Under the pieces are notes generated by a model. It ran no database searches, was not told the DNA's origin, and saw only the letters and a program-made list of their open reading frames with translations. A stretch of 64,000 bases of DNA from Bog-756 sp963718405. Its GTDB lineage: Bacteria; Actinomycetota; Acidimicrobiia; Acidimicrobiales; RAAP-2. The position numbers were made by a program, and so were the translations under genes. The stretch's first letter is position 1, and the number at the start of each line of letters is the position of its first letter. The stretch is taken from assembly GCA_963718405.1 (NCBI GenBank), contig CAVQYZ010000001.1, positions 124,001 to 188,000 of the forward strand, written 5' to 3'. Below, in pieces: positions 61,917 to 64,000 of this stretch.

Positions 61917-63133
61917 TCATCCAGCCGCCACCGCCGCCACCGTGGCCACCAGGCGGTCGAGCTCGGCGTCGGTGTTGTAGTAGTGGGGTGAGGCCCGCAC
62001 CACCGAGGTGGCCGCGGGGTCGCACATGTCCAGGCGGGCGAAGGAGGCTCCGCTCACCGACACGTTGATGCCGGCCGAGGATGCCGCCGCCTTGATCTCC
62101 TCGGGGGAGGCCCGGGCCGCGGTGAAGGTCACGATGCCCGACCGGCGGGAGCCGCCGTCGTGGATCTCCACGCCCCCGATGGACACCGAGTTCGTCCCGC
62201 AACCGCTCGGCCAGGGTCGACACCCGGAGGGCGATGGCGTCCAGCCCCAGCTCGAGGGCGTGGTCGATGGCCACGGCCAGCCCGAGGTGGGCAGCTACCG
62301 GAACTTCGAACTCGGCGAGGCGCTCGGCCCCGGGGCGCAGTCGGTAATGGCCGGCGTCCACCCACAGGGCTCCGCTGTTCCCGATGCCCGGCGGCCGGAG
62401 GCGCTCGGCGAACGCCGCCCGGGCGTAGAGCAGTCCGGTTCCTCGGGGCCCCCGCAGCCACTTACGACCGGTGGCCGTGGCCACGTCGCAGCCGATGCGC
62501 GCCACATCGACCGGCAGTTGCCCGACACTCTGGCAGGCGTCGAGGAAGTACGGGACCCCGGCCCGGCCACAGATCACTCCGGCTTCTTCGACCGGGTTGA
62601 TCAGGCCCCGGTGGGTTCCCACGTGGGTGAGGGAGGCCAGCGCCACCCGCCCCGAGCCGAGCATGGTGGCCAGGGCCTCGAGGTCGATGGTGCCGTCCCC
62701 GGTGCTGGGCACCACCTCGATGGAGGCGCCGGTCAGCTCGCACACCTGGAGCAGGCTCAGGTAGTGGCTGTCGTAGGAGATCCGGTCGGCCACCAGCACC
62801 TGGCCTTGGGCCACTCCGCCGCCCAAGGCGAATCCCCACAGGGCTTTGGTCCATCCCTGGGTGTCGGACCCGGTGATCACCACGTCGCCCGGGTCGGCGC
62901 CGATCAATCGGGCCGCCGACGAGCGCAGCGGCGCCCAACCGGTCCGACACCAGTGCCGCCGCCTCGTACCCGCCCCGCTCCGCCTCCAGCTGGAGATGGC
63001 CGATGACGGCCTGCAGCGTGGCCGAGGTGGGCAGCGCCGCACCGGCGTTGTTGAGATGGTTGACCGTGGCGCACCCCGGGGTGGCCGCCCGTTCGGCGTC
63101 GATGTCGATGTCCATGTCGATCTCGCCTGCCAC
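61917..63133 (-). pseudogene. class V aminotransferase gene with two single-base insertions
   Basis: About 404 residues after correction, of the fold I PLP family that includes isopenicillin-N epimerases and cysteine desulfurases. N-terminal: NHLNNAGAALPTSATLQAVI. Middle: ARLIGADPGDVVITGSDTQG, YDSHYLSLLQVCELTGA, YFLDACQSVGQLPVDV, and ATGRKWLRGPRGTGLLYAR with the PLP Lys. C-terminal: SIGGVEIHDGGSRRSGIVTF and ASPHYYNTDAELDRLV. Extra bases near 62930-62940 and 62185-62195 break it. Removing them gives DRLGALRSSAARL and RDELVSIGGVE. Reaction and substrate are unknown. It is divergent from pdxH, which makes its cofactor. Confidence 0.85.
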
Positions 63134-63189
63134 GCCCGAGAACCTACCGTCAGCGGCTCATCGGGCGTGGTGCCGGCGTCGAACCCCGA

Positions 63190-63195
63190 TATGGT
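63190..63195 (+). promoter_or_regulatory. -10 box TATGGT for leaderless pdxH
   Basis: TATGGT ends six bases before the ATG at 63202, with no ribosome site between. Confidence 0.5.
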
Positions 63196-63201
63196 CGGGC
63201 C

Positions 63202-63813
63202 ATGGCCGGAGCCTCCGAACCCCTGCTCGAGGGCGATGTCGATCCCGATCCTCTGGTCCAGTTCGGCCGATGGTTCGAGGACGCTGCCGCCGTGGTGGCC
63301 CACCCCGAGGCCATGGCCGTGGCCACCGTCGACCCCCACGGTCAGCCCTCGGTGCGGATGGTGCTGCTCAAGGACTGGGGGGCCGACGGGTTCGTCTTCC
63401 ACACCAACTATGGCGGCCGCAAAGGTCACGAGCTGGCCGACAACCCCCATGCTGCCCTGCTGTTCTACTGGGAGCCGCGTGGTCGCCAGGTCCGGATCGA
63501 GGGAATGGCCGAGCCCACCGGGGCGGAGGAGTCGGACGCCTACTTCGCCACCAGGCCCCGCGGTGGTCAGATCGGCGCCTACGCCTCCCACCAGAGCGAG
63601 GCGATCGCCAGCCGGGCCGAGCTGGACGAACGGACCGAGGCCCTCCGGCTCGAGTTCGAGGGGCGCCCGGTGCCCCGGCCCCCGTGGTGGGGTGGTATCC
63701 GGGTCGAGCCGGCGGCATACGAGTTCTGGCAGAACCGCGACGACCGCCTCCACGACCGCCTCCGTTACCGGCCCGGCCCGGCCGGATGGGAGATCACCCG
63801 ACTCCAGCCCTGA
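63202..63813 (+). CDS. pdxH: pyridoxamine 5'-phosphate oxidase
   Basis: 203 residues. PdxH oxidises pyridoxine or pyridoxamine 5'-phosphate to PLP with FMN. AMAVATVDPHGQPSVRMVLL, FVFHTNYGGRKGHELADNP, LLFYWEPRGRQVRIEGMAE, RGGQIGAYASHQSEAI, PPWWGGIRVEPAAYEFWQ and RLHDRLRYRP span the whole enzyme. The final RLQP is the usual end. It lies head to head with the PLP-dependent aminotransferase gene, so joint control is plausible. TATGGT six bases before the ATG suggests a leaderless mRNA. Confidence 0.95.
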   Translation: MAGASEPLLEGDVDPDPLVQFGRWFEDAAAVVAHPEAMAVATVDPHGQPSVRMVLLKDWGADGFVFHTNYGGRKGHELADNPHAALLFYWEPRGRQVRIEGMAEPTGAEESDAYFATRPRGGQIGAYASHQSEAIASRAELDERTEALRLEFEGRPVPRPPWWGGIRVEPAAYEFWQNRDDRLHDRLRYRPGPAGWEITRLQP

Positions 63814-63930
63814 GAGCCTGGCGGCGGCCCCGGGGTGCGCCGAGCGGGTCGGGGCCCGGAGCCGGTGGACGGGCGGCCCCGGGGGCTTGGCCCGGAGCCG
63901 GCCAAGTCGCCGGGAGTATGTTCTTGCCCT

Positions 63931-64000
63931 ATGGCTGACGACGCGACGCTGGTAGACGATCGGACGAGTCAACTGCTCGACGAGATCGATCCTCGGACGG
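63931..64000 (+). CDS. start of an unidentified gene, cut by the window end
   Basis: Twenty-three codons are visible: MADDATLVDDRTSQLLDEID then PRT. The protein is acidic at its N-terminus and has no signal peptide. A TATGTT box lies eight bases upstream of the ATG, and there is no ribosome site. Nothing can be said about its function. Confidence 0.5.
   Translation, partial: MADDATLVDDRTSQLLDEIDPRT

Overview
The window is one continuous stretch of high-GC actinobacterial-type chromosome. The mix of families points to an acidimicrobial-type soil or sediment actinobacterium: secreted proteins with a GYWLVAxDGG repeat, a TIGR03668-type F420-linked PPOX protein, DUF5522- and DUF6027-like small proteins, GtrA next to an ArnT-like glycosyltransferase, and several starts that look leaderless. 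That placement is an inference; no rRNA or tRNA was seen. There is no prophage, insertion sequence or CRISPR array.

Layout. 1-3420: the 3' end of a GH1 glycosidase, a small membrane protein, an ArsB/SLC13-type permease, two small conserved proteins and a small exported protein. 3670-7585: a minus-strand xylose operon (GH1 glycosidase, xylA, xylB). 7684-16056: a channel-like membrane protein, a secreted six-repeat protein, an HTH protein with a palindromic promoter, msrB-msrA, DoxX, an aldo/keto reductase remnant, and a TetR-efflux pair with twin operators. 16185-20439: PPK2, an AHSA1-type protein, an ArnT-like transferase and GtrA. 20593-30269: small proteins, a GH12-like secreted glycanase, Nudix, esterase, histidine phosphatase, a second six-repeat protein, a ThiO-like oxidase and a GNAT protein. 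30446-37860: an exported sedolisin, EfeB/EfeO-type iron uptake proteins, a Tat-exported phosphoesterase and an alpha/beta hydrolase. 37927-42194: two near-identical GH5-like exported glycanases head to head; one also carries the six-repeat module. 42244-52084: a surface-glycan cluster (FkbM methyltransferase, YfhO-like membrane protein, three large glycosyltransferases, coiled-coil protein). 52102-64000: HAD phosphatase, MFS pump, YjbQ, an SsuD-SsuE-Tag operon, PPOX protein, arylsulfotransferase, C69 peptidase-amine oxidase pair, a class V aminotransferase divergent from pdxH, and the start of one more gene.

How it works together. Exported GH12, GH5-like and sedolisin enzymes would cut plant or microbial polymers. 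GH1 enzymes release sugars, and XylA/XylB bring xylose into the pentose phosphate pathway. Much of the rest builds or decorates the cell surface (ArnT-like, GtrA, YfhO, FkbM, GT2/GT4/GT8) or handles redox stress and iron (MsrAB, EfeOB, DoxX).

Many genes (xylB, GH1, the channel-like gene, ArnT-like, DyP/EfeB, YfhO, ASST, C69, aminotransferase) are broken only by single-base indels, mostly +1, often in short G or C runs. Correcting one base at each break restores full-length proteins, so these look more like sequence errors than gene decay. The aldo/keto reductase remnant and the fragment at 10.96-11.05 kb are real-looking relics.
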